This document shows positions 22,813-34,678 of a stretch of 64,000 bases of DNA, one piece after another; position 1 is the first letter of the stretch; every line of letters starts with the position of its first letter. The notes beneath the pieces are model-generated. The model worked only from the letters and a program-made list of their open reading frames with translations, ran no database searches and was not told the DNA's origin. The DNA is from Margaritifera margaritifera (lineage: Eukaryota > Mollusca > Bivalvia > Unionida > Margaritiferidae). The position numbers and the translations under genes were made by a program. The stretch is taken from contig JAQPZY010001659.1 in assembly GCA_029931535.1 (NCBI GenBank), positions 4,966,001 through 5,030,000 on the forward strand, written 5' to 3'.

Positions 22813-22967
22813 CTGTAGTGTACTGGGTAACCAACTCGGCCCTGGACTTATCTGCCGGGACAGGCCTGGGGTTTTGCTCACACCAGTAAAACACCGGTAA
22901 AAACGGATTTTTTTGCGGCGGCCCACCGGGATTTGTCCCGGTATGCCCAATGGCCAGTACACCACTG
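22813..22967. mobile_element. hAT-like MITE, 155 bp
   Basis: It starts CTGTAGTGTACTGG, and its reverse complement starts CAGTGGTGTACTGG, so the 14-bp terminal inverted repeats differ at two sites. Perfect 8-bp direct repeats (ATTGCAGA) flank it. An 8-bp duplication with CAGTGG-type ends is the hallmark of the hAT superfamily. Subterminal CCGGGACA and TGTCCCGG are also inverted. It has no coding capacity and would need a transposase from elsewhere in the genome. Confidence 0.85.
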
Positions 22968-22975
22968 ATTGCAGA
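22968..22975. repeat. Right 8-bp target-site duplication
   Basis: ATTGCAGA, identical to the left copy. Confidence 0.88.
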
Positions 22976-23099
22976 GTGAAATTAAAATTTTGACAATAAT
23001 TTGATATATCACTCTATCTTCGCTACCCAATGGTCGTCAATACATTTCATAGATGTGGAACTAAGTGGATTGACACCCCTTGGAAAGCGAGGATGATCA

Positions 23100-23114
23100 C
23101 CCCCCCCCCCCCCC
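23100..23114. repeat. Poly-C tract (15)
   Basis: Pure C run. Confidence 0.95.
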
Positions 23115-23216
23115 GCAATCCCGCGCGTGCTCTGTCTATTTAAGGCACTAATAGGTGGAGATTGATGACAAATACACCACAATGTTATATTATATCCTGT
23201 CCAAGTAAATGATGCA

Positions 23217-23272
23217 ATTTTTATTTTTATTTTTATTTTGAGCTACCACGCGCTTTCTTTCTTTCTTTCTTT
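23217..23272. repeat. (TTTAT)n and (CTTT)n microsatellites
   Basis: About four TTTAT units, then about five CTTT units ending exactly at the TTTAGCTCA end of the next element. Confidence 0.85.
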
Positions 23273-24485
23273 AGCTCACCCGGCTGTAAGGCTGAGTGAG
23301 CTTATGATATGACAATGAGTCTGTCGTCCGTCCGTCAACATTTGCTTATTAGTACTCTAGAGGCCATGTTTTTGATCCGAATTTGATCAAACTTAAAACG
23401 TGGGCTCATATCATAAAGCTATATGAAGGTTTCGATAATGAACGAGATTGACGTATATTAATGAGGTGATCTTGCATCTGATTGGATAAGCGTGTTATCA
23501 CTCTGAAACCATATTTCTGATCCAATTTTGATAAAACTTGAATGTGGGCTTAAACCACAAAAAGCTCGGACGCGTTCGATAATAAGCGAGATCCACGCAT
23601 ATCAATGAGGTGATATTGAATCTGATTGGTAGAGTCTGTTACCAGAATGGGATTAATATTTCTGATCCATTTCGATCAAGGATGGATCAAGAAGATCTCG
23701 CATGCGTTTTAGATAATCAACAAGATCCACACACATTTATGATTGGCTGAGCTTGTTTTCTAAACTGAAAGCCATACTTCTGATCTGATACTGATCAAAC
23801 TTTAAATATGTGCTTACATCATCAAGATCTGAGAAATCCGATGAGCGAGACTCGTGCGTATTAATGCAGTGATAATGCATATGATTGGCTGTGCGAGTAA
23901 CACTTTTGCGACTCTACCTATGATAGTATTTTCATCAAACTTGGCAAAAAGGCTAATATCGTCATGATAGCTAATGATGTTTATTATGAGCAAGATCTGC
24001 GCATATTAATGAGGTGATTTGCATCTGATTTGCTGAGCAACTTACCACTCAAGAGAAGGTGTTTCTGACATGATTTGAATCAAATTTAAGGTGAACAGGC
24101 TAATATCAAGATGTTGACGAGTCATTTTATGAGCGAGACATATGCATATTTATGAGGTGATCTTGCATCTGACTGGCTGATGTTTTTTACCACTCTAGTG
24201 ACTGTACAGTTGATAAGACTTTTATTAAACTTTATAAATGGGCTTGGAACATCAAGATCTGTGTTGACTGTGATTATGAGCGAGATCCACGCATATTTAT
24301 TGACGTGATCTTGCATATGGTTGGCTGAGCAATCTAACGCTCTAGCAACCATATTTAATGTCAGATTTTTATTAAACTTGTTAAACAGTCTTAAATTATC
24401 AATATATTAGATGATTTCGATAACGAGTAAAATGTATGCATATTTAAGAGGTTATCTTGCATCTGATTGTCTGAGTTTGTTACCG

Positions 24486-24827
24486 CTCTAAATACCACAG
24501 TCTTACTGGTTGACCACTCTAAATACTACACTCTTACTGGCTGACCACTCTAAATACTACACTCTTTCTGGTTGACCACTCTAAATACTACACTCTTACT
24601 GGTTGACCACTCTAAATACTACACTCTTTCTGGTTGACCACTCTAAATGCTACACTCTTTCTGGTTGAGCACTCTAAATACTACACTCTTTCTGGTTGAC
24701 CACTCTAAATACTACACTCTTACTGGTTGACCACTCTAAATACTACACTCTTACTGGTTGAGCACTCTAAATACTACACTCTTTCTGGTTGACCACTCTA
24801 AATACTACACTCTTACTGGTTGACCAA
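24486..24827. repeat. 31-bp minisatellite, 11 copies
   Basis: The unit ACTCTAAATACTACACTCTT plus ACTGGTTGACC repeats every 31 bp. Copies are nearly identical. Two variants (CTTACTGG and CTTTCTGG) are interspersed, and two copies have GAGC in place of GACC. It begins exactly where the core of copy B breaks off (TTACCGCTCTA), so it may have grown from a core fragment. Confidence 0.96.
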
Positions 24828-25070
24828 AGATAGGGTTATCTGTCTGTACTACATTCATCGCGTTGTACTTTCATATTAAGTGGGCGCGATCATGGCCATA
24901 TCCAGCGGTAACGTCGGAAAACGGGCTTACATTCCTTTAAGGGGGGAATAGCCAGTCAAATCTGATGTACGCCTAAAAAGTCGAATCTGAGCTAAATTTA
25001 TTACGCTATGCGAAGTGTAACTTGAATATCAGTGTCGATTCTTGAAATGGGAGCAGGGTCATCCCTTATG

Positions 25071-25072
<2 letters not shown>

Positions 25073-25168
<96 letters not shown>

Positions 25169-25169
25169 T
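25073..25169. repeat. (TA)n(CA)n microsatellite
   Basis: About 41 TA units followed by about 6 CA units. It is the longest TA tract in the window. Confidence 0.97.
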
Positions 25170-25690
25170 AGTGATCACAGTCACTTTTGTATACAGTCAT
25201 GAAATTGGATGGGCGTGTTCACATTTGAAATCGCCATAGGCAGAACATACATGTAGGTAGACCAGAAATGTCACACATGTACTTTTCATGCTCCATTGAA
25301 TATATATATTCTTTCATTTACACGTAGCACATTTTCCTTGACACTGTTGCATGTATGGTCATGAAACCTGAGGTGTTCCTTGACCTTTATCACTATTTAT
25401 ATCATCCATAAAAAGTAAAGTGTGGCTATAATGACCTACTTTTCTTGCTAGACTGGTTATGCTAAGTTTTTGGATTATGCACCGTCGAAGCAGGAAAGAC
25501 GCTTTCTGCTGGTTCATGTTTAGCACGGACGTTCAAAACTGTATCAATTACAAGCGTGAAAAAAAAAAGAAAATCTTTAATTGGATTGATTTCATTGGTG
25601 GGAAACAGTAACATCTCTGTTTCATGCAAGTTCACTCGCATCCTCTCTAGGTGCCTCTTGGTATGCTATTCTTGTCATTGTCTTAGAACT
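25170..25690 (+). repeat. Dispersed repeat family C, copy 1 (nested in copy B)
   Basis: The stretch from about 25300 with 'CATTTACAcGTaGcaC..CCTtGACACtGTTGCATGT', 'GAAAATCTTTAATTGGATTG' and 'CATCCTCTCTAGGTGCCTCTTGG' matches 44370-44800 in order and orientation. Its left part (about 25185-25280) matches 44000-44095 in the inverted sense. Confidence 0.72.
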
Positions 25691-25905
25691 ATTCTATAAT
25701 AAGTGAGATCTGCGCACATTAGTGCGATGACCTTGCATTTAGATACTGAGATAATTACGCCATATAGCGCTACAGACTATATTTCTCATCCAGTTCAATA
25801 CAACATGGTACATAGCTTTATATCATCAAAATCTTGGATGAGCTCGATTATGAGCAAGAGATTATGCATATTATTTATATCTTTGTCTTTGGAAATAGTT
25901 GTTAT

Positions 25906-26095
25906 CACACCATAGTAAAACAGGTAAAATCAACATGATACAGAGTTTTTACCACACTATAGTGAAACAGGTAAAATCAACATGATACAGAGTTTTTACC
26001 ACCACACTATAGTAAAACAGGTACAATCAACATTATAGAAGTTTTTATCACACTATAATAAAAGAGGTAAAATCAACACGATATAAGTTTTTATC
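25906..26095. repeat. 46-50-bp minisatellite, 4 copies
   Basis: CACACTATAGTAAAACAGGT followed by AAAATCAACATGATA and GAGTTTTTA recurs near 25906, 25953, 26003 and 26049. The unit resembles the 'ctgttgattttacctattttactat' segment in the end region of copy A (reverse complement), so the array probably arose by local amplification of element end sequence. Confidence 0.85.
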
Positions 26096-26232
26096 AACAT
26101 GATATACGGATTGGGAGATAGTTTACAAAGGGTTATGTTCCTACAATACAATATAAGCCTGCTTGGTGAAATGGTCAATTGTTAAGTTATGTAATCGGTG
26201 AGGGATATCAGGCCCACTTGGTCTCATGCTGT

Positions 26233-26601
26233 TGTTGTTTGTTTAGCCCGTGGCCAGTATTTAGCGCAATAACGCATAACATCCGAAACAGTTGATAAGC
26301 TGGCAGATATACAACAAGGCGTTTTCGTGGAGTGATCTACCTGTAGATAGGGCTAACAAATGTACAAATTTGTTCTATACTGTTCAATGTAATGAAGGAC
26401 TTCTTTTACTACTCGAGACGCTGAGAGTAGAATATGAACAGAATTATGTGGTTATCTGTCTTCTTCCATATACATGCACCTTGTGCACCTTGTATGATGT
26501 AATAACAGGGATGCATTTTGTTGAGACTTGTTAATGCTTGTTAATTAATCAATTGTTTGCCCTTTCGATAGCCCGCAGTATCGATGCTTGTTAGGACAGA
26601 T
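26233..26601. other. Gene-free stretch
   Basis: An 80-codon open frame at 26292-26534 has no recognisable features. Confidence 0.4.
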
Positions 26602-26624
26602 GGGGGGTGGGGGGGGGGGGGGGG
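26602..26624. repeat. G-rich tract
   Basis: GGGGGG, T, then about 16 G residues. Confidence 0.95.
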
Positions 26625-26845
26625 TGACGGATAGTTTATTCTCGCCTCATATTTCATATTCTATCATCACTAGAAATATACTCCTCACCTGAAATAATAG
26701 AGATTCATCCACTACCCATTATTTGATATACAACAATATCGAATGTTTATTCAAGACATGTAAGTAGCAACATCTGTATAAGGAGTCGAAAGATAATGCA
26801 ATAGTCCAAACTACTGACAAAAGATCTGAACATAATCAATCTACC
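26625..26845. other. Gene-free stretch
   Basis: No feature recognised. Confidence 0.35.
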
Positions 26846-26880
26846 ATACAGCCACTATTGTGCCAAGGTGCCGTAAAAGG
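26846..26880 (+). mobile_element. SINE/LINE 3'-tail fragment
   Basis: ATACAGCCACTATTGTGCCA then AGGTGCCGTAAAA matches the tail shared by the SINEs and the 53.6 kb LINE. No body was found to its left. Confidence 0.45.
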
Positions 26881-27650
26881 CACCATTATGTGTAAGCGGG
26901 AAAAGATATTTCCTCAACTTGGATTGGATATATTGTTACACGCAAAGGGTCTCACTACCAAGCGAATGAACACTTTCGTGAGTCTGGCCTGAGGTCCACT
27001 GTTTCCCCTATTTGCAAGGACCCCAAGACAACAGTCGCTGTCAACTGACGGGTTCTTAAGCGCGCAAATCTACAAATAATTTTCCTCTAATCACCTAATT
27101 ACCACACATCACGAAACTCTAATTTCACACTTGCATGTTTTGTTTTGTTTTGTTTTTTTCTTGCTTCACATTTGTATTACCCATCCTTTATCCTTTTCAA
27201 GCTGAACATTGGTACTTTGCGCCATGCACCACAAAACATGACCCAAACACCTAATACAATGAAATTTTCTTAACTCAAATCACTAAACACTTGTAAATTA
27301 GAATATCCCGATAATTCCTTATGTTAAGAAATTAGGGAGTGTCCGTTATACAAAACTAATCCATGCTATCATAAAGTCTCGTGAATACTGTACATTATGA
27401 CGTTTGCTCGTAGACATTGGCTAATTACTCGGTTTGAGAAATATCTTTCCAACACCGACTCCCCATAATCAAGAAATAATCACTAAAATCTAATAAACTA
27501 TAAATGGAGGCACAAATACAAATAGCACATACATTAGGTTTATTACAATATCATTCTTCGTGATCAGCTTACCAAAAACCCATCCAGAAATTGCGTTCTT
27601 CTTTAGTATTCGCAATATACAAACACGAGACTCACCTTTAGTCCAGCCTG
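26881..27650. other. Gene-free stretch
   Basis: No exon or element recognised. Confidence 0.4.
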
Positions 27651-27654
27651 CCTT

Positions 27655-27825
27655 TGATTTAGCTAGAAAAGACATCCATAAAAGGAAAGTGAAAATCCTT
27701 AACACTGAGTTTAATATCAAGAAAAAATAACATTAAGCTTAATCAAGGATGTTCAATGACGGACGGACGGACGGACGCGCAGACGCCAAAGTGATCGCTA
27801 TGTCGAGTTTCAGCTAAGGTGGGAT
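27655..27825 (+). mobile_element. Pearl-like end fragment with (ACGG)n, family F copy 1
   Basis: 'GATTTAGCTAGAAAAgAcatc' leads through 'TTAACACTGAGTTTAATATC', 'TTAAGCTTAATCaAGG', ACGGACGGACGGACGGACGC and ACGCCAAAGTGATCGCTATG. The same order recurs at 31.69-31.85 kb. An (ACGG)n run at one end is typical of bivalve pearl elements. No core array is attached here. Confidence 0.6.
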
Positions 27826-28624
27826 TCAGATAAAACAAATGAAAAAGGCATAAATGTTCCAATCTCATCAAAAAGACAAAAGAGAAAAATAGAGGCATTT
27901 CGGATCTTTAAAGGGTAAACTTTCCAGTGTGATCTTCAGTCACTTTGGTAATAGATTATATTAATCTTAACCACCCCCCGCCCAACTAAATTTTGTATCA
28001 ACTTCTGATTGCGCATACAGTTATCGCTAAGACACATACATACACATTTTGACTTTTGCATACCAGTTATAGCATAAAACGAGTTTCACAATAAATTCAC
28101 GTAACTACACATGGTCTTCAGTTGTAGTTGCTTTAGGACATAACAGTCTAACCTATATTCAACGTCACTTAAGGGATAGGGTCACTTTGACTTTTTAATG
28201 ACAGGTGGTCGCTTTTACAGAGATCTAGATCTAGACTCAAGGAATGCCCTAAAACGGCTTCCTACAGACAATTGATTGCTTTGAAGAGGTAAGTCCTCAC
28301 TCAAAGATTCTAAGCCTATCCCTAACCAGCTCCGGTCGGCTACCGTGGCGTGTCTCTGGGCCATACACTTTACTACCATTACTTCGGCATGACGATAGTC
28401 TTTTATGTGATGACGTGCAGTTAAATACCAATCAGTTAATCAATGGTGGAATAGTTAATTATATTTTCATATCTGAGGTTTGATATGGCATTTAAAGCAT
28501 GCCCTTATACTAAATAAGCCTACACATATGTACACACTTTTGAACACAAATGTGAGTGCATTTTCACGTAATTACACCAAACAGAACGGTTAGTGCCAAT
28601 TACATTTTATTTCTCTGAAGGAAA
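27826..28624. other. Gene-free stretch
   Basis: No feature recognised. Confidence 0.4.
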
Positions 28625-28642
28625 GGGGGGGGGGGGGAGGGG
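28625..28642. repeat. Poly-G tract (13, then AGGGG)
   Basis: Pure G run with one interruption. Confidence 0.93.
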
Positions 28643-30415
28643 TAGTATCTCGAGCTAGATGGTAAAACGAGTAGCTTTGCATCTATTAGGCTCAGATTCT
28701 GCTGCGATTCGACATGATCTCCTCTATCCAAAATCGTGTGGTGGTAAATTCTGGTAGAGTTCTTCGCGTTTCTCTTTAATATCACTGCACGCCATATTTC
28801 TTGATCTATTTATGTAGAAATATTCGTTGTACTAGCTATGTAGAAATATTCCTTGTAGTTATGTAGAAATATTTGGACTGCAGGAATGTTTATGCTTACT
28901 CTCAATTACAACGAGACTGTTGAGTGTAACGAAGTAAAAGACCCACAAAGTAAACTCTAAATCATAATTACACTTTTGACGGTGCACTATTACACTGCAA
29001 CTTTTATAAATCCAAGATACTTTCACTCTATGCGCAATGATGCAATATTCTTCGCTTCATTCTAGACAGCCATTTTTTTCTACATATGGGCGCCCTGTTT
29101 CTGATACTAACATTTCATTCATATGGGTTTGCATTCTTTGTTCCATGTTAACATTCTTAAATGATGTTCTGAATTATCGGAACTGAACATTACGAACAGG
29201 GAACTGACTTGGAATCCGAAAAAAATAATGTTTTGATTGGAGTCCAACAACGTTGTTGAAACAGAGAGGCAAAGAACTTCGATTGTTATATTGTAGTTTT
29301 GTTTTGTATTGTTTTTTCTTTCAAGGTTTCCTAACTATGTATGGTTGGTATCGGTTTAGGTTTAATGTCTTCTTCTTTCTTTATTATCTTTGTTTCTTTA
29401 GTATATGAAGAACATATAAAAACCTAAATTATAGTACTGTGACATAGGTCTTCATTCGTGTAAACAGTGCACCCTTTTTTTGCACAGTATAAAAGATGTC
29501 TATCGTTGCCAAGAAATCAGTAAACTATCTATACGAGCAACTGAGTACAGTAGTGATGATTTTATTGGCCTTATTTACATAAAACTTAGACATCACTAGT
29601 GCCTGCCTGAACATGTTGTTAGAAATGATATTCGAGAATTTGGCCCAAACTAGTTTTCAAGTATTCTAGATATGTTACCGGGCCTATGTTACAAGCTGCA
29701 GGAAAAATGTTATTTTAATCTACATAAAGAACCCCGCTTCGCCCCCTTGACATATCCACGCACGATGTTTAACTAGAATGTAAGTATTTGCCAAAACTGT
29801 AACGTTTGACATATAGTGTAAACAAATTGAGTACTTAATTCTGCTCAGAAATTCAATTCGATCTAAAGTTGCAGCCGACGAACCAGAAACTTGTAACAGT
29901 TTATATCGCTGACTACATGCTCCTAATACCGATAAAAAGCTTCGATTACTATTTAAAATGTAACAAGCATGCATATCGCCTTGTTATTGCTTGCTATCGA
30001 GAAAAAGTAACATTAACTAAATGGCTAGATACTGGCCACACGCATCCCTACTTTGCCCCAGTCTCTATCTGACAAAGACATCACTTGTTTAGCACGAGTA
30101 AACACAGCCGAGGAGTGAAACTCTCTACAAGCTAAACAAATTTTGAACAAGGGAACACATTTTTGCTCCTGACAAGAGAGGCTACTGGAGAGGGAAATAA
30201 TGAAATGCTACTTTTAACGATTTTACAAAACTACGAATTGAAAATTATGACGGAAAAAATCAGTATGACACGAGTTCCCTTTGCATCAGTTTATAAATGT
30301 TGGTCAGTCTCTATTAGCACTTTTTTAACCTTGGAAACAGGTATGTCTTGTACATTGATCACACATCTGTTTTCATATTTTTTTTGGTTTTGATTTCCAA
30401 AAATGTGACAGGACA
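28643..30415. other. Gene-free stretch
   Basis: A phrase TATGTAGAAATATTC recurs three times at 28812-28870. No exon, array or transposon end otherwise. Confidence 0.4.
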
Positions 30416-30419
30416 AAAA

Positions 30420-30605
30420 GCTGGCAAGCACTGGGGGACAAAGAAACAACCGACGTGCAACGTGAACTGTACATACCGTACCTCTTTGAGAGGGAGTATA
30501 AAACGTGATTTAAACAATTCTCCTCCACTCGCTCGTCCTGGTCTTGAACCACAACTGTTTACTTCCTAAATTCAGATTCAGACATTCTCACCAATAGCTG
30601 CTCGC
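30420..30605 (-). mobile_element. Possible degenerate tRNA-derived SINE
   Basis: On the minus strand GCAGCTATTGGTGAGAATGT (A-box-like) is followed about 45 bp later by GTTGTGGTTCAAGACC (B-box-like). Downstream are 'TACGGTATGTACAGTTCACG' and GTTTCTTTGTCCCCCAGTG. No tail of the common type was seen. It could be chance similarity. Confidence 0.35.
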
Positions 30606-30796
30606 ACACATAATGGTGCAAATCTCGAGTAACCTCAACCGAGCGACCTTTTCAATAATCGAGTCGCTGCAAAAAAGAATAAAGAGGAAACGACAAGATA
30701 ATGTGGCCGAGGAAGCAACCCAGGTTCTCCTTGACCTGCGTGACTGCAAATAGAAATCTCCATAAAGTGAGAAGTGGGATTAACAGGCTTTTGGTT

Positions 30797-30968
30797 TTGG
30801 ATGTTTACGGCACATCAACACTTTGAATGTTATTGTGCTGTGGCAGTTACAGTAAAACGCAATGCCTAAGAACACCATAGTTGCCGATTCGGGCTGATCT
30901 GTTGTTGGGAATTGAACCATCACCATTCTGGTCACGAGTACAACTCAACCACTGAGCCACCGCTGCTT
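30797..30968 (-). mobile_element. V-SINE-like element
   Basis: On the minus strand it has GCAGCGGTGGCTCAGTGGTT (A box TGGCTCAGTGG), an anticodon-loop-like ACTCGTGACC, the B box GGTTCAATTCC, 'GGTGTTCTTAGGCATTGCGT' then TTTACT (central block), and a tail AGTGTTGATGTGCCGTAAAC followed by CCAAAACC. Complete in layout but diverged. No clear target-site duplication. Confidence 0.75.
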
Positions 30969-31041
30969 CGGAATTAAGAGACTTCAGTTTGGACAACAAA
31001 ATATACATGTGCTTCATTCTGTGAGTTTTCGTTGAACTTCA

Positions 31042-31103
31042 TCAAATCACAGATTTAAGAACACCTTTTATTTCAAATCACAGATTTAAGAACACCTTTT
31101 ATT
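31042..31103. repeat. Two-copy 31-bp tandem duplication
   Basis: TCAAATCACAGATTTAAGAA through CACCTTTTATT occurs at 31042 and 31073 with no differences seen. A very recent duplication. Confidence 0.95.
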
Positions 31104-31361
31104 TGTCATGGTAGATACGTTTTAGTCTTTAGAGTCCTTCAAAAAGATTAATAACCAGTCAGCTGCAGAAGCTTACCAGTCTAAGGAGTACTTACAGTGG
31201 CAACACTCAAAACATCGGGTGTATATAAACATACATTAGTTTTGATACTTAATTTATGTCATAAAATAAAATAAACATTTCATAAAATAAAATAAAAGTG
31301 TCGAATAAATTTAAAATATTTTTGTTTAGTAGAATAATTTTGCATCCAGCACCGAAGAAAC
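31104..31361. other. Gene-free stretch
   Basis: AT-rich, with a repeated ATAAAATAAAATAAA phrase. Confidence 0.35.
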
Positions 31362-31387
31362 AAAAAAAAAAAAAAAAAAAAAAAAAA
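31362..31387. repeat. Poly-A tract (26)
   Basis: Pure A run. Confidence 0.95.
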
Positions 31388-31689
31388 GCTTTGAATTGAT
31401 AATTATGCACAGGGATCCGCGATTCTTCTGATACAAGATGACAAGGCACATGTAATAACTCTACACATCAAAATTAGAAGATATTGTATAAACGTCACAA
31501 AATGCTATCTTTAATCAAATACAAGGGCTTTTTTCATAGTATTATAAATGATAAAAGGCAATTTTTATAGCGCTACCGACCATTAATTCACTCTAAGTCC
31601 AGGTGTTATAGTTTTCCTAATAGAATGCGATTTCTAATATGTTTAAATATAAAAAGCAAATGAAAAATTAACAAGATACTCTTATTGTC
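31388..31689. other. Gene-free stretch
   Basis: Nothing recognised. Confidence 0.35.
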
Positions 31690-31848
31690 AAGCCAGTCTT
31701 TTATTTAGCTAGAAATTAACAACTTTAACGCTGAACTTACTCTGAAAAGCTTTAACATTGATCTTAATCTAGGGTGTGAACGGACGGACGGACACGCTCA
31801 CTAACGCCAAAGTGATCGATATGCCCAGCTTCCGCCAAGGCCGGTTCG
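31690..31848 (+). mobile_element. Pearl-like end fragment with (ACGG)n, family F copy 2
   Basis: 'TTATTTAGCTAGAAAttaac', AACGCTGAACTTAC, 'TTAACATTGATCTTAATCTA', ACGGACGGACGGACACGCTC and ACGCCAAAGTGATCGATATG. Same order and orientation as the copy at 27.66-27.83 kb, 4.0 kb away. Confidence 0.62.
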
Positions 31849-33081
31849 ACAAGAACGAACATACATTTCGTATGAAGGAAATTAAATTTCTGTCTATGGA
31901 CATCTTCACCCGCCTATTTCACAGTATGAATAATGATTATTGAATCAATTACAACAATGACAGCGCGGTTACTAAAGCTACAGCTGAAGGGCAAACACCT
32001 CCACTGTGATTAAGGCTGTACAAACTGTGTACGGTTTGCCTGATCAACATTCGGTGAGTTTTCTTACCCTTCTAACGAAAATTTGCTATATCTTTGTATT
32101 GAATACATATTCAAGCCTAAATTTTAGCCTGTAGTTTTACAAGTAAACAATTTATATGCACGTGAAGTAGGAAGAATTTGTCTTACATACAAACTTATTT
32201 AACTTGAAGTCTTACCTGTCAGAAAACAGAGAAATACTGTTTTTTCTTTATTGTTTTCTACGCACATGCAAATAATTTGACGGCCATTCTTTAATCATAT
32301 ATTGCAAGCATAAGACTCATCATATTTGTAAAGGACAACCCAATATATTAAAAACAGTGGAAAAATAATTCAGCAGTTCCCGTGTTACCGTGACATATCT
32401 TTAAGTTTAATACAAACTTGATGGCATAATCATACAAATATACATTACAATTATGTTGGCTTCTTGATTGACAATATATTATGAAAAATTAACGATGCAA
32501 TCTTAACATAAAGCTTTGGTTTTGTAAGCGAGATATTATTTTAGCTACAATCAACTGACTATTATTAGTAATATCCTTTTGAAACAAATCTGAGATGATT
32601 GGACCATGCACTCTCGAAATGGAAAGAAGACACATATTCTAATACCACATAGACTTATTTCACTCTTTTGTTTCAATCTTTGAATGAGAGGAAGGCATCC
32701 ATTGGTAAAACTGCATTTTAGATCCAAAGCCATTGCTGAAAATCATAATGAATAAAATATATATGCATTAAATGAATAAAATATTAAAAGAGAAGTTAGA
32801 ATGATACACTTTGTTAAACAAAAGACGTCAACTGCAGCAATACAGCATATATCTGATTTTAACCTGTTTATCTCTCGACCTTCCCCGTCTATGCACAAAT
32901 CAAGGAAAGATATTAATTTCGAAATTACAAATTGGAGAATAAACACCGAAAGCGAAAAGATAGAACCTGGGGTCATATTAGATGCCTTAAATTGCAATCT
33001 GTATTCTTAGTATATATAAACGTGGCTATGGGTGAAGATCACAATACTTTGTAACATTATGACTCGTAGGCTAGCGTGCGA
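31849..33081. other. Gene-free stretch
   Basis: No exon or repeat family recognised. Confidence 0.4.
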
Positions 33082-33095
33082 CCCCCCCCCCCCCC
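33082..33095. repeat. Poly-C tract (14)
   Basis: Pure C run. Confidence 0.95.
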
Positions 33096-33234
33096 TCTCT
33101 CATATTATGCAGGTGGGATCTCGTACGTCGGTGAGTTATGATCCAGGGTCAAGACTCGCACCTCGAGGGCAAGAATAGGCGGATAGAGAGGGTTTCTTAT
33201 TATTCGTTGATACGCTGCATCACGCTGTACGTAA

Positions 33235-33555
33235 AAAAGAGCAATAACTTTATAAAACAAATAGCGGGTGCATAGTAATTTGTAGTTATACGCATCTTCA
33301 GGTGATGACCATATTTACCATGTGTCATGGCATGGCAATCCATTGAACATAGGGGAATTAGTGACCCTAACGAGATTATCTCATACAATGCATTCAGCTA
33401 GAAGCTAAAAGGACAATAAGTGTTGTCGATATGTGCATCTTCAGGTGATGACCAAAATATTTACTAAGTTTCATTGCCAAAAAAACAACAAAACAAACTG
33501 CATGACTTTTTATGCTAATGAACTGTGTCACACGGACGGACACGAGGATTCCACA
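33235..33555. repeat. Two-unit diverged tandem repeat with an ACGG-type end
   Basis: GCATCTTCAGGTGATGACCA occurs near 33293 and 33433 (140-bp spacing). Each copy is followed by an 'atatTTAC..tgt(g)TCATtGcCA' block. The right edge has CACGGACGGACACGAGGATT. A small pearl-like element is the best reading. Confidence 0.65.
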
Positions 33556-33558
33556 ATA

Positions 33559-33573
33559 CCCCCCCCCCCCCCC
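33559..33573. repeat. Poly-C tract (15)
   Basis: Pure C run right after the ACGG-type end. Confidence 0.95.
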
Positions 33574-34678
33574 ACCATCTCCCATTGAGGCAGAGGTATT
33601 AAAAAACAAATCCTTGCCACTTCTAATGCTACTAAACTAATTACTCATAAAACAACAGGCTAACATTTGGGCCTGAAAATGTGTAGAATGCACAGATATA
33701 GCTGATTCTCTCTGGAAAAGTAATGCAAACGTCCCGAATCTTGATTGGACAGACCAAACTGAGGGCTTGGGCCAACCACCTCTCCTGTTCAGCCTTATTT
33801 ACAGTTCGCCTCACTCCTGGTTGTGAAACGCAGACTTCAATTTAACAGATCAATAACAAAACATGTCAACTAAATACGCAAACTCCTCTAAACAGTACTT
33901 TGCACGACTCATTCCGTGACAGAATGAATCAATCGCTTCATAGTACAATACACGCAACATATGTAATAATGTAAAAAGAAAAGTGATGCCGATGTCCTAA
34001 TGTTAAAGTGGACACAAAAGTAACAGCTTTCTAAAAAGCTTTATGTCATTGTTTGATTTGGAAAAAAGAAATAAAAATAAACAAAAAAAAAAAGCAGGGG
34101 ACAAGAGAATCAGCACAGGTATTTTATTTAAAGCAGAAATATTCTTTAATTGTTGAACTGGCGTTGAATTTTGCCTTAGGACTTACTATAACTAAGAGGA
34201 GGAGACACTGACATCATTTTTATGTTCTAGTAAACATGCTTTATGCTACATAAATTGTCTTTTTTTTTAAATTTCCGAGTGCAACATAGATCAAGATCAT
34301 ACGGACTTATAAATATGCATATAAGCATACTCTCCCCACTCCCCCCTAAACAAAACAAGTAACAATTTAATTCTACACTAGTCGGTAATAGACATCTTCT
34401 TAGCCAACTGAAATTGCTATATGAAAAATTCTGCAAGTATCGCCTACAAGGACATGAGACAATAATTAAGTACTGCATCGGTATTTAAGATTGTCACTTC
34501 GGCCAATGTGGTGTACTTTCTAATATGGATTTATGGTACATTTAAGTATAAATGGCTGAAATACCTTGCAATATTAATATACTCAACGCCTTAAAGCGAA
34601 GAAATATGAGAAAAACTACACAAGTCGCTGTTCACATACCTTCCTGTCTGCGTGGTCTGCCCTATCCGTCTTTAAGAC
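33574..34678. other. Gene-free stretch
   Basis: No exon or repeat recognised. Confidence 0.4.

Larger units (their letters stand above)
23270..26232 (+). mobile_element. Pearl/HINE-like composite element, copy B, with a nested insert
   Basis: The left end is TTTAGCTCACCC...GGCTGAGTGAGCT, a stem-loop whose arms AGCTCAC (23273) and GTGAGCT (23296) pair perfectly. It is followed by GTCGTCCGTCCGTCAAC. Core units spaced about 130-147 bp then run from 23340 to 24484, with CTTGCATCTGATTGG near 23470, 23612, 23874, 24015, 24161, 24309 and 24452. Core sequence resumes at about 25696, after a 1.2-kb insert. A four-copy minisatellite follows, then a right end whose reverse complement carries GGGCCTGATATCCCTCAC and CATAACTTAACAATTGACCA, matching the left end of copy A at 12.3 kb. 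The element is the same family as copy A in opposite orientation. No coding capacity. Confidence 0.82.
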
